Assembly (NCBI GenBank): GCA_038237665.1
Contig: JBBRYK010000059.1
Coordinates: forward strand, 1-16,968
Direction of reading: 5' to 3'
DNA: 16,968 bases
From: JBBRYK01 sp038237665
GTDB taxonomy: Bacteria; Actinomycetota; Thermoleophilia; Gaiellales; Gaiellaceae
The translations under genes were made by a program, and so were the position numbers. How positions within the stretch are numbered: the stretch's first letter is position 1; every line of letters starts with the position of its first letter. Under the pieces are notes generated by a model that saw nothing but the letters and a program-made list of their open reading frames with translations, was not told the origin of the DNA and searched no databases. Below, piece after piece: positions 1-7,858 of the stretch.

Positions 1-1414
1 ACTGGGTACGAATGCCCATTTCTTTCAGGTAGTCCGAAAGGTCCTCAGCCATACGTTTGGTCAGCGTCGTGACGAGGGCGCGCTCGCCTCGGCTCGTCCG
101 TAGTTTGATCTCGCCCAGGAGGTCGTCGATCTGGTTCTTCGTCGGGCGCAGGTCGACCTCGGGGTCGACGATCCCGGTCGGCCGGATCAGCTGCTCGGCG
201 ACGACACGGGAGTGGCGCTGCTCGAACGGCCCCGGCGTCGCCGAGACGAAGAGCAGCTGCGGCACCTTCTCCAGGAACTCGTCGAAGCGGAGCGGGCGGT
301 TGTCGAGCGCCGAAGGGAGCCGGAAGCCGTAGTCGACGAGTGTCTGCTTGCGCGAGCGGTCGCCCTCGTACATGCCCCCGAGCTGCGGGACGGTCTGGTG
401 CGACTCGTCGACGAAGACCACGAAGTCGGACGGGAAGTAGTCGAGGAGCGTAAACGGGTGCGTTCCCGGCGCACGGCCCTCGAGGATCCGTGAGTAGTTC
501 TCGATCCCGGAGCAAAAGCCGAGCTCTTGCATCATCTCGAGGTCGTACTCCGTCCGCTGGCGGATGCGGTGCGCCTCGAGCATGCGCCCCTCCCCCTCGA
601 AGTGCTTGACCTGCTGCTCGAGCTCGTGGCGGATCTCCTCGACCGCCCGCTCGACCGTCGGCTTCGAGGTCACGTACTCGGTCGCGGGCCAGATCGCGAG
701 ATTGTCGAGCTTCGCGTAGACCTCTCCCGTCATCGGGTCGAAGTGCGTGATCTGCTCGACCTCGTCGCCGAAGAACGAGATCCGGTAAGCGGTCTCCACA
801 TTCGCGGGCTGCACCTCGATCACGTCACCCTTGACACGGAAGCGGCCACGGCCGAGCACCGCGTCGTTGCGGACGTACTGGCTGTCGATCAGCTTGCGCA
901 GCGCCAGGTCTCGGTCGTGCTCGGTGCCCACCTCGAGGATCAGCACCCGCTCTCGCCATTCCTCCGGCGATCCGAGCCCGTAGATGCACGACACGGACGC
1001 GACCACGACCACGTCGCGGCGGGTGAAGAGCGACGACGTCGCGGCGAGCCGAAGCCGCGCGATGTCGTCGTTCTGCGAGGAGTCCTTCTCGATGTAGAGG
1101 TCGGCCTGCGGGACGTACGCCTCGGGCTGGTAGTAGTCGTAGTAGGAGACGAAGTACTCGACCGCGTTGTGCGGCAAGAGCTCGCGGAACTCGTTGCAGA
1201 GCTGCGCGGCGAGGGTCTTGTTGTGCGCGATCACCAGGGCCGGCCGCTGCACCTCCTCGATGATCCACGCCATCGTCGCCGTCTTGCCGGTTCCGGTCGC
1301 CCCGAGCATCGTCTGGTAGCGCTCCCCCGCCTGCAGGCTCTCGGAGAGCTGCGCGATCGCCCGCGGCTGATCACCGGTCGGCCGGTACGCATCGAATGTC
1401 TTGAACGGCGGCAT
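1..1414 (-). CDS. uvrB: UvrABC excision nuclease subunit B (3' end missing at window edge)
   Basis: UvrB is the damage-verification helicase-like subunit of nucleotide excision repair. It is loaded by UvrA and then recruits UvrC. About 471 N-terminal residues are present; the C-terminal part (rest of helicase domain 2 and the UvrC-interacting tail) lies beyond the left edge. The protein opens MPPFKTFDAYRPTGDQP. Walker A is GATGTGKT at residues 38-45, and the Tyr-rich beta-hairpin FVSYYDYYQPEAYVP, which clamps damaged DNA, is near residues 88-102. The DEAD-type box appears as VVFVDESHQT, followed by PQLLFVSATPG (motif III) and RPTGIVDPEV. These are textbook UvrB signatures and I see no interruption. 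The ATG at 1414-1412 is chosen because it gives the standard UvrB N-terminus. Only 34 bp separate it from the divergent DUF1360 gene, so both promoters must lie in or near that gap. Confidence 0.97.
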   Translation of the reverse strand, partial: MPPFKTFDAYRPTGDQPRAIAQLSESLQAGERYQTMLGATGTGKTATMAWIIEEVQRPALVIAHNKTLAAQLCNEFRELLPHNAVEYFVSYYDYYQPEAYVPQADLYIEKDSSQNDDIARLRLAATSSLFTRRDVVVVASVSCIYGLGSPEEWRERVLILEVGTEHDRDLALRKLIDSQYVRNDAVLGRGRFRVKGDVIEVQPANVETAYRISFFGDEVEQITHFDPMTGEVYAKLDNLAIWPATEYVTSKPTVERAVEEIRHELEQQVKHFEGEGRMLEAHRIRQRTEYDLEMMQELGFCSGIENYSRILEGRAPGTHPFTLLDYFPSDFVVFVDESHQTVPQLGGMYEGDRSRKQTLVDYGFRLPSALDNRPLRFDEFLEKVPQLLFVSATPGPFEQRHSRVVAEQLIRPTGIVDPEVDLRPTKNQIDDLLGEIKLRTSRGERALVTTLTKRMAEDLSDYLKEMGIRTQ

Positions 1415-1448
1415 CCGGGTAAGGGTACCCCCGGTGTCAGCCCGTCCC

Positions 1449-1916
1449 ATGGAGCCCCCCTACGGCAGCTATGCCGCGATCATGGCCGTTTTCGGGGGCG
1501 TGCTCGCGGGGGCCGGAGCGGCGAGCCGGACGCTCGACCGCGACCCGCAATGCCAGTCGGCGCTCGACTTCGCCGTCCTCTCGGCGGCGAGTTTCAAGGC
1601 CGCCCGAACGCTGGCCAGAGAGCAGGTCACGAGTTTCATTCGCGAGCCGTTCGTCGAAGGTGAGGCCCACCGGGGCGATGAGGCGCCGATCGCAACCGGC
1701 GACCTCCGGCAGGCAATCGGGGAGCTCGTCACCTGCAGCCGCTGCGTCGGGACCTGGACCGCGGCCGGGCTCGCCGCCACTCAGGTCCTGGCCCCGCGTT
1801 TCGGACGCCTCCTGACGTGGTCGCTGGCGGCCGCGGGAGCAAACGACTTCCTCCAGGCCGGTTTCGCAGCTCTGACCACCAAGTCGAACGCGCTCGAGCA
1901 GCGCGTCAGCTCGTAG
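1449..1916 (+). CDS. DUF1360-family small membrane protein
   Basis: A protein of 155 residues with hydrophobic stretches at about 7-25, 94-116 and 121-142. The segment LVTCSRCVGTW (about 93-103) matches the Cys-x2-Cys-x-G-x-W hallmark of the DUF1360 family, small membrane proteins of unknown function found in Firmicutes and Actinobacteria (family assignment from memory of the motif). A longer reading from 1401 would overlap the start of uvrB on the other strand and add 16 residues without membrane character. The ATG at 1449 begins MEPPYGSYAAIM and leaves the divergent gap free, so it is preferred. The gene is convergent with the glycosidase-like gene, with only 9 bp between the two stop codons. 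No function can be deduced from the context. Confidence 0.8.
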   Translation: MEPPYGSYAAIMAVFGGVLAGAGAASRTLDRDPQCQSALDFAVLSAASFKAARTLAREQVTSFIREPFVEGEAHRGDEAPIATGDLRQAIGELVTCSRCVGTWTAAGLAATQVLAPRFGRLLTWSLAAAGANDFLQAGFAALTTKSNALEQRVSS

Positions 1917-1925
1917 CCCACAACC

Positions 1926-4070
1926 CTAACGCCCGTACCGTACGACGACTGCGAGGCGGCCTGTCCTTCCCGAGAGATCGACGGTCTCGCTCGTGCGATC
2001 TACCCGGCCGACCGAGACGGCCGTGATGCGGAAAGGCCGCGGAAGACGCAGCCTCAGCTTGGAGGTACGTGACCGGCTTGGCAGGGTCAAGCGCGCCAGA
2101 AGCGAGCCCTCGCGCGCCTCGAGCTCGAAGGAGACGGGGCCGAATCGCGTCGGCGCACGTCGAACCGCGATGTGTCGCCCAGGGCGGAGCCAGGCGCGGG
2201 GCGTCGCGAAAGCCAGCTCGAGCCCGGTCGCCGTCTCGTGGACGAGCATCAGCCGGAGCGTCTCCAGAAACGTCGCGTTGGCCGCGCTGTTCGGAGGCAG
2301 GTACATCGAGCGGTACCGCCGTCCGCGCAGCGGCGCGATGCTCGCGGCCTCGCCCGCGATGAATGTCTGCGGCGTCATCCCGGCGGCGAGCGCGCCGTAG
2401 AGGCTGAGCACGAGCTGGTCCGGCTGGTCGTTGTCCGCCAGGAAGCGGGCGACGTTGAGCCCGTAGACGTTGTCGGTGCCGGAATCCGGAAAGGACGGCG
2501 TCTTCCCGTAGAGCGAGAAGGCGCCCGCACGGACGAGACCGAGGAGCCTGGAGCCGTGCGTGAGCATGTAGCGGAGCACTCCCCGCGACTCCGGACCACC
2601 AGGCGCGAACAGCCCCGAGGCGAGCGCGAACGGCATGACGAGGTTCCAGTAGCTGGCGTCGCGCGACTCGGTCAGCCGGCCGTACGGTTGGACGTGGTCG
2701 AGGAGCCGTGTCGGCACGAAGAGCGAGCCGTCGGGCAGCCTCCGCGTGGAGGAACGGACGGCTCTTCGGAGCCCGACCTCGAGGCGATCCGCAAGTCGCC
2801 GGGCTCGCTGCGCGAGCTCGCGCTGCCTGGTCGCCTCCCACGTCTGGGCCACCGCCCTGAGGCCCTGCCAGACCACGGCCTGCGCGTGGAGCCCGTAGAC
2901 CCGGTCGGGGATGTCGGACGAGTACTGCTCGCGCCGGAGGAGCCCGGAGCCCGATTCCAGACGCTGCTCGAGGGCGGCGAGATACCCGCGCAGGACCGGC
3001 GTCGCCGACCGGAGAAACCGGCTGTTCCCGAAGAGGCGGTCGTGCTGAGCCACCGCGACGAGTTTCTCGCCCATCTGCCACCCGGGGTACCGCTCGGGCG
3101 TCATCGCCAGCGCCTTGCTCAGGGTCGCGCGGGCAGCCGTCTCGAATCCATAGTCGCCCATCACCTGGGCGACGTCGACGCTTTCCGGGTACGAGAACTC
3201 CTCGTACGGATTGCCGGCGCTGTAGCGCCAGCCGAGGATCAGGTTCTGGATCAGGAGAGTGCGCTCGGCGTCGACCACGCGCGACTCGGGAATGTCGAAG
3301 ACCGTTCCCTCGGCCAGCCGCCGCTGCCAGAAGCCGATCACCGAGAGGCGGGCACGGTCATATTCGGCCCGACCGATCGCACCTGGCCGTGCGCCGCCCC
3401 ACGCGATGAAGACACTCTGCGGTCTCGACGCCGACATCGTGAGGGCCGGACCGTTTGTCGAACGGAAGCGAATTCCGACCGCACGGCCATGCGGATCGAT
3501 GGTCAGCCGGATGAAGCTGACGAGCGGACCGGCGGCGGTCGTGCGTCCGGCGAACGACTCCTGCGCGTAGTGACGACCCTCGCCGTCGACGTAGGTCGTC
3601 TCGAGCAACGGCAGATACCCCCTGTGGAGCCGCGGCGGGCCGAGCCTTGCCAGGCAGGCGCCGTACCGCTCGCCGCCGACCTCGAGACGCAGGCTCGGCC
3701 CGTCGGCGCGGTCCCACAGGATCTGGCTGCCGTCGGCCACGTGGAGTGCGAGCGACCCGGCGCCGAACGGGCCGGCCGGCTGCCCGAACGCGAGGTAGTG
3801 GACCCCGGACTCGGTCAGCCCGCCGCCCCCGCGCTGCTCGGCGAAGACGAGCGGCTCGAGGCGGCGGCTGACGCCCTCGTACATGGGCCCGGCGGCGGAT
3901 CGGATCAACTCTTCGCCCCAGACGTCCCGTCCGGAGCGGAGGGCTCGGTCGACGCTCCGCGCGTACTGCGAGCTCACCTTCTCGGAGGGACACGACCCGG
4001 CGGCTTCCGACGCCGGCGACGCTCCGCCGGCCAGGAGCGCGAGGAGCCCGAGGAACGCAGCCCGCCTCAC
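1926..4070 (-). CDS. Secreted six-hairpin glycosidase-like (alpha/alpha toroid) protein
   Basis: A protein of 714 residues. The GTG at 4070-4068 gives a typical signal peptide: two Arg, then a Leu/Ala-rich core, ending around ASEAAG. The open frame continues upstream to 4346, but that part is only pabC read in another frame. GTGA (4070-4067) overlaps the pabC stop, implying translational coupling. The N-terminal ~270 residues look like a beta-rich domain. The middle (about 290-590) is helical with recurrent motifs such as NPYEEFSYPES, MGDYGFETAA, PDRVYGLHAQ, DASYWNLVMPFAL and SGTDNVYGLN, the style of GH15-related six-hairpin enzymes. The C-terminus (about 610-714) is beta-rich again. I infer an extracytoplasmic carbohydrate-active fold. 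I could not identify catalytic acids with certainty, so substrate and activity are unknown. Pairing with folate genes is unexpected. Confidence 0.7.
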   Translation of the reverse strand: MRRAAFLGLLALLAGGASPASEAAGSCPSEKVSSQYARSVDRALRSGRDVWGEELIRSAAGPMYEGVSRRLEPLVFAEQRGGGGLTESGVHYLAFGQPAGPFGAGSLALHVADGSQILWDRADGPSLRLEVGGERYGACLARLGPPRLHRGYLPLLETTYVDGEGRHYAQESFAGRTTAAGPLVSFIRLTIDPHGRAVGIRFRSTNGPALTMSASRPQSVFIAWGGARPGAIGRAEYDRARLSVIGFWQRRLAEGTVFDIPESRVVDAERTLLIQNLILGWRYSAGNPYEEFSYPESVDVAQVMGDYGFETAARATLSKALAMTPERYPGWQMGEKLVAVAQHDRLFGNSRFLRSATPVLRGYLAALEQRLESGSGLLRREQYSSDIPDRVYGLHAQAVVWQGLRAVAQTWEATRQRELAQRARRLADRLEVGLRRAVRSSTRRLPDGSLFVPTRLLDHVQPYGRLTESRDASYWNLVMPFALASGLFAPGGPESRGVLRYMLTHGSRLLGLVRAGAFSLYGKTPSFPDSGTDNVYGLNVARFLADNDQPDQLVLSLYGALAAGMTPQTFIAGEAASIAPLRGRRYRSMYLPPNSAANATFLETLRLMLVHETATGLELAFATPRAWLRPGRHIAVRRAPTRFGPVSFELEAREGSLLARLTLPSRSRTSKLRLRLPRPFRITAVSVGRVDRTSETVDLSGRTGRLAVVVRYGR

Positions 4071-4888
4071 CCGGCGGCGGCGAGGCGGCAAAGCGCTTGC
4101 TGCAGCTCGCGCGCCGCGGGGCCGAGCGCGACGCGGGAGCCGTCGAGCGCTGCGACCGGCATCACCTCGCGCACGGAGCTCGTCGTGAACGCCTCCTCGC
4201 CCGCCAGCAGGTCGGCGAGCGCGAACGCGCCCTCCTCGATCTCGTAGCCCGCTGCGGGCGCGAGCTCGATCAGCACTGCCCGCGTGACGCCGGCGAGGAT
4301 GCCGAGCTCGACCCCCGGCGTGAACAGCGTCCTGCCGCGTCGCCACCAGATGTTCGAGGTCGGACCCTCGAGGATCAGGTCGTTCGCCCCGACGAGGAGA
4401 GCGTCGTCTGCGCCCCGACTCTTCGCGAGGTCGATCGCGGCCATGTTCAGCGCGTAGCTCGTCGACTTGACGCCTCCCAGGAGGCCCGGGCCGTCGAATC
4501 CGACTCGGACGGACACCAGCTCGATGCCTCGCGCCCGCTGGTCCTCGAGCTCCGCTGGAAGGTCGCGGACAAGCACGTAGGCGATCGGATCGCCGTCGCC
4601 CTCCCGTCCGGGCGTCCAGTAAATACGTAGCACCGCGTCGGCCTGCGCAGCGGCGCCGAGCGCTTCATCGACGAGCCCTGGGAGCTCCGGCTCAGGCAGG
4701 CCCAGGCGCCGAGCCGATTCGCCGAGCCGCCTCAGGTGGTCCTCCAGGCGAAACGGCCGCCCTCCGTAGACCCGCACGGTCTCGAACGCGCCGCGTCCCC
4801 GCAGGAACGCTTCGTCGTCGGCGAAGACGGCGGGTGCGTTCGGATCGACCAGGCCGCGGCCCGAGACGGCGAGCGCCAGCAGCGTCAA
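4067..4888 (-). CDS. pabC: Class IV aminotransferase, probable 4-amino-4-deoxychorismate lyase
   Basis: A PLP-dependent fold-type IV enzyme of 273 residues. ADC lyase converts 4-amino-4-deoxychorismate to p-aminobenzoate and pyruvate for folate synthesis. Visible features are RGRGAFETVRVYGGRPFRLEDHL (from about residue 30, given here as the family N-terminal signature), the PLP-binding lysine in GGVKSTSYALNM (K141), the cofactor-phosphate segment LILEGPTSNIWW (E174) and FTTSSVREVMPV (234-245). The same fold includes branched-chain and D-amino-acid transaminases. The assignment to PabC rests on the immediately upstream pabB, whose TGA overlaps the TTG start here (TTGA, 4888-4885). Its own TGA overlaps the GTG of the downstream glycosidase-like gene. 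Start TTG at 4888 is chosen because of that overlap and because the N-terminus then fits the family. Confidence 0.88.
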   Translation of the reverse strand: MTLLALAVSGRGLVDPNAPAVFADDEAFLRGRGAFETVRVYGGRPFRLEDHLRRLGESARRLGLPEPELPGLVDEALGAAAQADAVLRIYWTPGREGDGDPIAYVLVRDLPAELEDQRARGIELVSVRVGFDGPGLLGGVKSTSYALNMAAIDLAKSRGADDALLVGANDLILEGPTSNIWWRRGRTLFTPGVELGILAGVTRAVLIELAPAAGYEIEEGAFALADLLAGEEAFTTSSVREVMPVAALDGSRVALGPAARELQQALCRLAAAG

Positions 4889-5925
4889 CGCGTTGCCAGG
4901 TCAGGCAATGGCACCCCGATCGCTCTGAGCAGGGGCCGAGCCTTGACCCAGGACTCTTCGATCTCATCCTCAGGGACGGAGTCCCAGACGATCCCCCCGC
5001 CGACCCAGAGATGAATCCTTCCCTCCGCCACCGCGAAGGTCCGGATGGTGAGGGCGAGATCGAGATCGCCGTTCGGGTAGATCCGGCCGAGCGCACCCAT
5101 CGAGGCACCCCGGCCGACGGGCTCCAAGGCGGCGATGTGATCGAGCGCCGAGATCTTCGGGGCGCCCGTCACCGAGCCGCCGGGGACGACGGCGGCCAGA
5201 ACATCCGTCAGCGTTGCGCTCTCGCGCAGCCGACCCTCGACCGTCGTCACCAGATGCGTCACGCCGGCGAGCTCCTGTTCGTCGAGCAGGTGGGGCCAGC
5301 AGACGCTTCCCGGCTCGCAGACGCGCGAGAGGTCGTTCCGCTCGAGGTCGACGATCATCACATGCTCGGCGAGATCCTTCTCGGACTCGCCCAGACCCTC
5401 CCCGCCCAGGGGAAGCGTGCCCTTGATCGGCTTCGTCCAGACACGGCGGCCGCGTCGACAGAGGAGCAGCTCGGGCGAGGCGGAGACGATCGTCCAGCCG
5501 TTCCCTTCGAGCGGACGCGGCTCGAGCGGCCCGAGCCGGGCTAGCGCCCCGGCGAGCCCCGCAGCATCGCCCGAGAAGGGCGCAGAGAGATGCTGCACGA
5601 GATTGACCTGGTAGACGTCACCACGGGCAATCGCGCGGCGCACGGCCTCGATCGCCTCGCCGTAGCTCTCCTCGTCCCACGTCTGCTCCCAGTCGCCGAT
5701 CTCGAAGCCATGCCCCGCGCGGCGCGTGGACTTGTCCACCGGGCGTATGCGGAAGGCCAGCGCGGGAAGCGGACAGGGCTCGGGCGGAGGCGCTACGGCG
5801 GTCCGCCGAAGCGGCTCGGAGAGCCGGTAGCCGAGGAACACGTCGGCCACCACGCCCTCGGCGCCGAAGAAATCCTGCTCCTCAAGAGCAGGCTCGAGCT
5901 CCTCGAGTGAGTGCAGCTCGATCAT
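4885..5925 (-). CDS. pabB: Aminodeoxychorismate synthase component I
   Basis: A chorismate-binding enzyme of 346 residues that aminates chorismate to 4-amino-4-deoxychorismate, using ammonia from a PabA glutaminase that is not in this window. The chorismate-binding domain runs from about residue 86 to the end: GDVYQVNLVQ, SASPELLL, PIKGT (166-170), AEHVMIVDLERNDLSR, PGGSVTGAPK (248-257), GALGRIYPNGDLDLALTIRT, GGGIVWDS and EIEESWVKARPLL. The Lys in PIKGT (K168) is the residue typical of PabB; anthranilate synthase normally has Ala there. The N-terminal 85 residues are short compared with E. coli PabB. ATG at 5925-5923 lacks an obvious Shine-Dalgarno. First gene of the pabB-pabC-glycosidase-like set, with a 4-nt TTGA overlap to pabC. 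Confidence 0.93.
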   Translation of the reverse strand: MIELHSLEELEPALEEQDFFGAEGVVADVFLGYRLSEPLRRTAVAPPPEPCPLPALAFRIRPVDKSTRRAGHGFEIGDWEQTWDEESYGEAIEAVRRAIARGDVYQVNLVQHLSAPFSGDAAGLAGALARLGPLEPRPLEGNGWTIVSASPELLLCRRGRRVWTKPIKGTLPLGGEGLGESEKDLAEHVMIVDLERNDLSRVCEPGSVCWPHLLDEQELAGVTHLVTTVEGRLRESATLTDVLAAVVPGGSVTGAPKISALDHIAALEPVGRGASMGALGRIYPNGDLDLALTIRTFAVAEGRIHLWVGGGIVWDSVPEDEIEESWVKARPLLRAIGVPLPDLATR

Positions 5926-5948
5926 GGCTCTACGCTACCGTCTTCGGA

Positions 5949-7823
5949 GTGCGCCGGTTCCTGGCCGTTTCGACCGTCGTTCTCGCCGGTGCACCGGCGG
6001 CGCACGCGGCCTCGATCGCGGTCGTGCCACGGAACTTCTCGCCTGCCGCCGGTTCGCTCGCGATCAGCGCATCGGTGCAGGAGTCGCGCAGTGTCGGCGT
6101 GCAGCTGACGACCGCCGGAGGGCGCGTGCTGGGCTGGCTGCAGGCACCGGCGGCCACGCAGGTGATCTCGACCTACTGGGACGGGACGATCAACGGTGTT
6201 CGGGTTCGCGACGGCTACTACTTCGTCCGGCTCGTCTCGGGCCGGGAGGTGCTCGCAACGACGCCGATCCGGGTGGACAGCGTCGCTCCCGAGCTCGCAG
6301 ATGTCTCGGCCGACAACGCCTCGGTGCCGTTCGCCGGCGACGGCCCGCTGCTGACGACGATCACGCCGAACGGGGACGGAGTGCGCGACACGGCCCTCTT
6401 CCACTTCCGGCTCACCGAGCCCGCGAGCGTAACGCTGACCGTCTCGCGAACGCAGAACTCCGTAGAGCGCCCCTTGTACACCCGTACGGCCTGGCTTCCC
6501 GCCGGCTCGCAGACACTCGAATGGGCGCCCGCCCCCGGCCTGGGCCCGCGCACGTATCTCGCCCACCTGACCGTTGCCGACGCCGCGGGCAACAGCAAGA
6601 CCTACGGCGCCGACTCACCCTTCGTAGGCAGGTTTCCCCGAGCCCCGGTCGTGCGCCTGATGGGAGTCGACGCGGCGTTCACGGAGCCGAGCTACGCCGC
6701 GGACCAGCTCGCCAGCCTGCGGATCTCGACCGACGCCACGGCGCTGACGGTGCAGTTCTTCCGGGCCGGCCCGGAGCACGTGTCAACGGGCGCAGACAAC
6801 ATCATGAACGGCATCCCGGTCGGAGCGCCGGCGCTGCTCGACTGGAGCAAGAAGCGGAACGCCCCTTCGGTCGCGAGGCTCGGCCTCGGCCCGTGGTCGA
6901 GCGGCCTGTACTTCGCCCAGGTGACGGCTGCGGACGGTCGCGTCGGCTACGCGCCGTTCGTGATCCGTCCCGCCGTGCTGGGGGAGCACCGCGTGGCCGT
7001 CGTCCTACCCGCGAGCACGTGGCAGGCCTACAACTTCTGGGACACGAACGGCGACGGCTGGGGCGACACCTGGTACGCCGGAGCGCCGCACCAGTCCGTC
7101 CGGCTCGGACGTCCCTACCTGCGCCGCGGCGTCATTCCCTTCTTCCGACGCTACGACCTCGGGTTCCTCCACTGGCTCGCCTGGACGGGTAAGAGCGCCG
7201 ACTACCTCACCGATCTCGACCTGAACGCCCTGAGCGGGGACGAGCTCGCGCGGACCTACGACCTGATCGTTTTCCCCGGCCACACGGAGTACGTTCAGGA
7301 GCCGCTCTACAACGCGATCGAGCGCTACCGCGACCTCGGCGGGAACCTCGCCTTCCTCGCGGCGAACAACTTCTTCTGGCGGACGACCCAGGACGGACCG
7401 ATCCTGCGACGGGCCGGCCACTGGCGGGACCTCCGCAGGCCCGAGGGAGCCCTGATCGGCGCCCAGTACATCGCGAACGACGAGGGGCACCGGCAGGGCG
7501 TCTACGTCGTCTCCGACCCGGGCGCCGCGCCGTGGCTCTGGGATCGTACGGGCCTCGAAGAGGGCGGCACCTTCGGCGAGTTCGTGGGCGGCTACGGGAT
7601 CGAGATCGACGCGTCCGGCCCGTACTCGCCGCCGGGCACGCAGGTGCTCGCCCAGATCCCGGAGCTCTTCGGGCCGAGCCTCACCGCTCAGATGACCTAC
7701 TACGAGACGGCCGCGGGCGCGAAGGTCTTCGCCGCGGGCGCGCTGGACTTCGGTGGGTCGGCCACCTTCTGGCCGGTGAGCAGGATCCTCGAGAACCTGT
7801 GGGCACGCTTGAGCGCGCCGTGA
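5949..7823 (+). CDS. Secreted protein: FlgD-type Ig modules plus N,N-dimethylformamidase-beta-like domain
   Basis: A protein of 624 residues from the GTG at 5949, which gives a compact signal peptide ending near PAAHAAS. An in-frame GTG at 5907 would add 14 residues but overlaps the start of divergent pabB. Residues ~25-115 contain WDGTINGVRVRDGYYFVRL, and a second module contains TPNGDGVRDTALFHF and GPRTYLAHLTVADAAGN, both FlgD-like Ig folds. From about residue 350 the protein resembles the C-terminal domain of the N,N-dimethylformamidase large subunit (DmfA2 family): TWQAYNFWD, FLHWLAW, YLTDLDLN, YDLIVFPGHTEYVQEPLYNA, RYRDLGGNLAFLAANNFFWR. In that family this is a class-I-amidotransferase-like fold in which the segment around GHxEY replaces the nucleophile elbow. 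Real substrate unknown; amidase activity is not established for such distant members. Followed 35 bp later by the cytochrome c gene on the same strand. Confidence 0.78.
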   Translation: MRRFLAVSTVVLAGAPAAHAASIAVVPRNFSPAAGSLAISASVQESRSVGVQLTTAGGRVLGWLQAPAATQVISTYWDGTINGVRVRDGYYFVRLVSGREVLATTPIRVDSVAPELADVSADNASVPFAGDGPLLTTITPNGDGVRDTALFHFRLTEPASVTLTVSRTQNSVERPLYTRTAWLPAGSQTLEWAPAPGLGPRTYLAHLTVADAAGNSKTYGADSPFVGRFPRAPVVRLMGVDAAFTEPSYAADQLASLRISTDATALTVQFFRAGPEHVSTGADNIMNGIPVGAPALLDWSKKRNAPSVARLGLGPWSSGLYFAQVTAADGRVGYAPFVIRPAVLGEHRVAVVLPASTWQAYNFWDTNGDGWGDTWYAGAPHQSVRLGRPYLRRGVIPFFRRYDLGFLHWLAWTGKSADYLTDLDLNALSGDELARTYDLIVFPGHTEYVQEPLYNAIERYRDLGGNLAFLAANNFFWRTTQDGPILRRAGHWRDLRRPEGALIGAQYIANDEGHRQGVYVVSDPGAAPWLWDRTGLEEGGTFGEFVGGYGIEIDASGPYSPPGTQVLAQIPELFGPSLTAQMTYYETAAGAKVFAAGALDFGGSATFWPVSRILENLWARLSAP

Positions 7824-7858
7824 GGTTCGCTCATGCTTTTGGAGGGCCACGCCGATCC

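Noticed and set aside
1421..1432. gggtaccc palindrome between uvrB and DUF1360 as an SOS (LexA) box
   Set aside because: Does not resemble actinobacterial LexA sites (GAAC-N4-GTTC type); a short GC palindrome is expected by chance.
527..1663. A 378-codon plus-strand open frame opposite uvrB
   Set aside because: Antisense shadow of an unmistakable UvrB coding sequence; repetitive Arg/Leu/Val composition.
2172..4247. A 691-codon open frame on the plus strand opposite the glycosidase-like and pabC genes
   Set aside because: It is Arg/Glu/Pro-rich with no domain logic, lies antisense to two well-supported genes, and is explained by GC bias at codon third positions.
4885..5925. Anthranilate, isochorismate or salicylate synthase instead of PabB
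   Set aside because: The PIKGT lysine and the overlapping class IV aminotransferase gene favour aminodeoxychorismate synthase.
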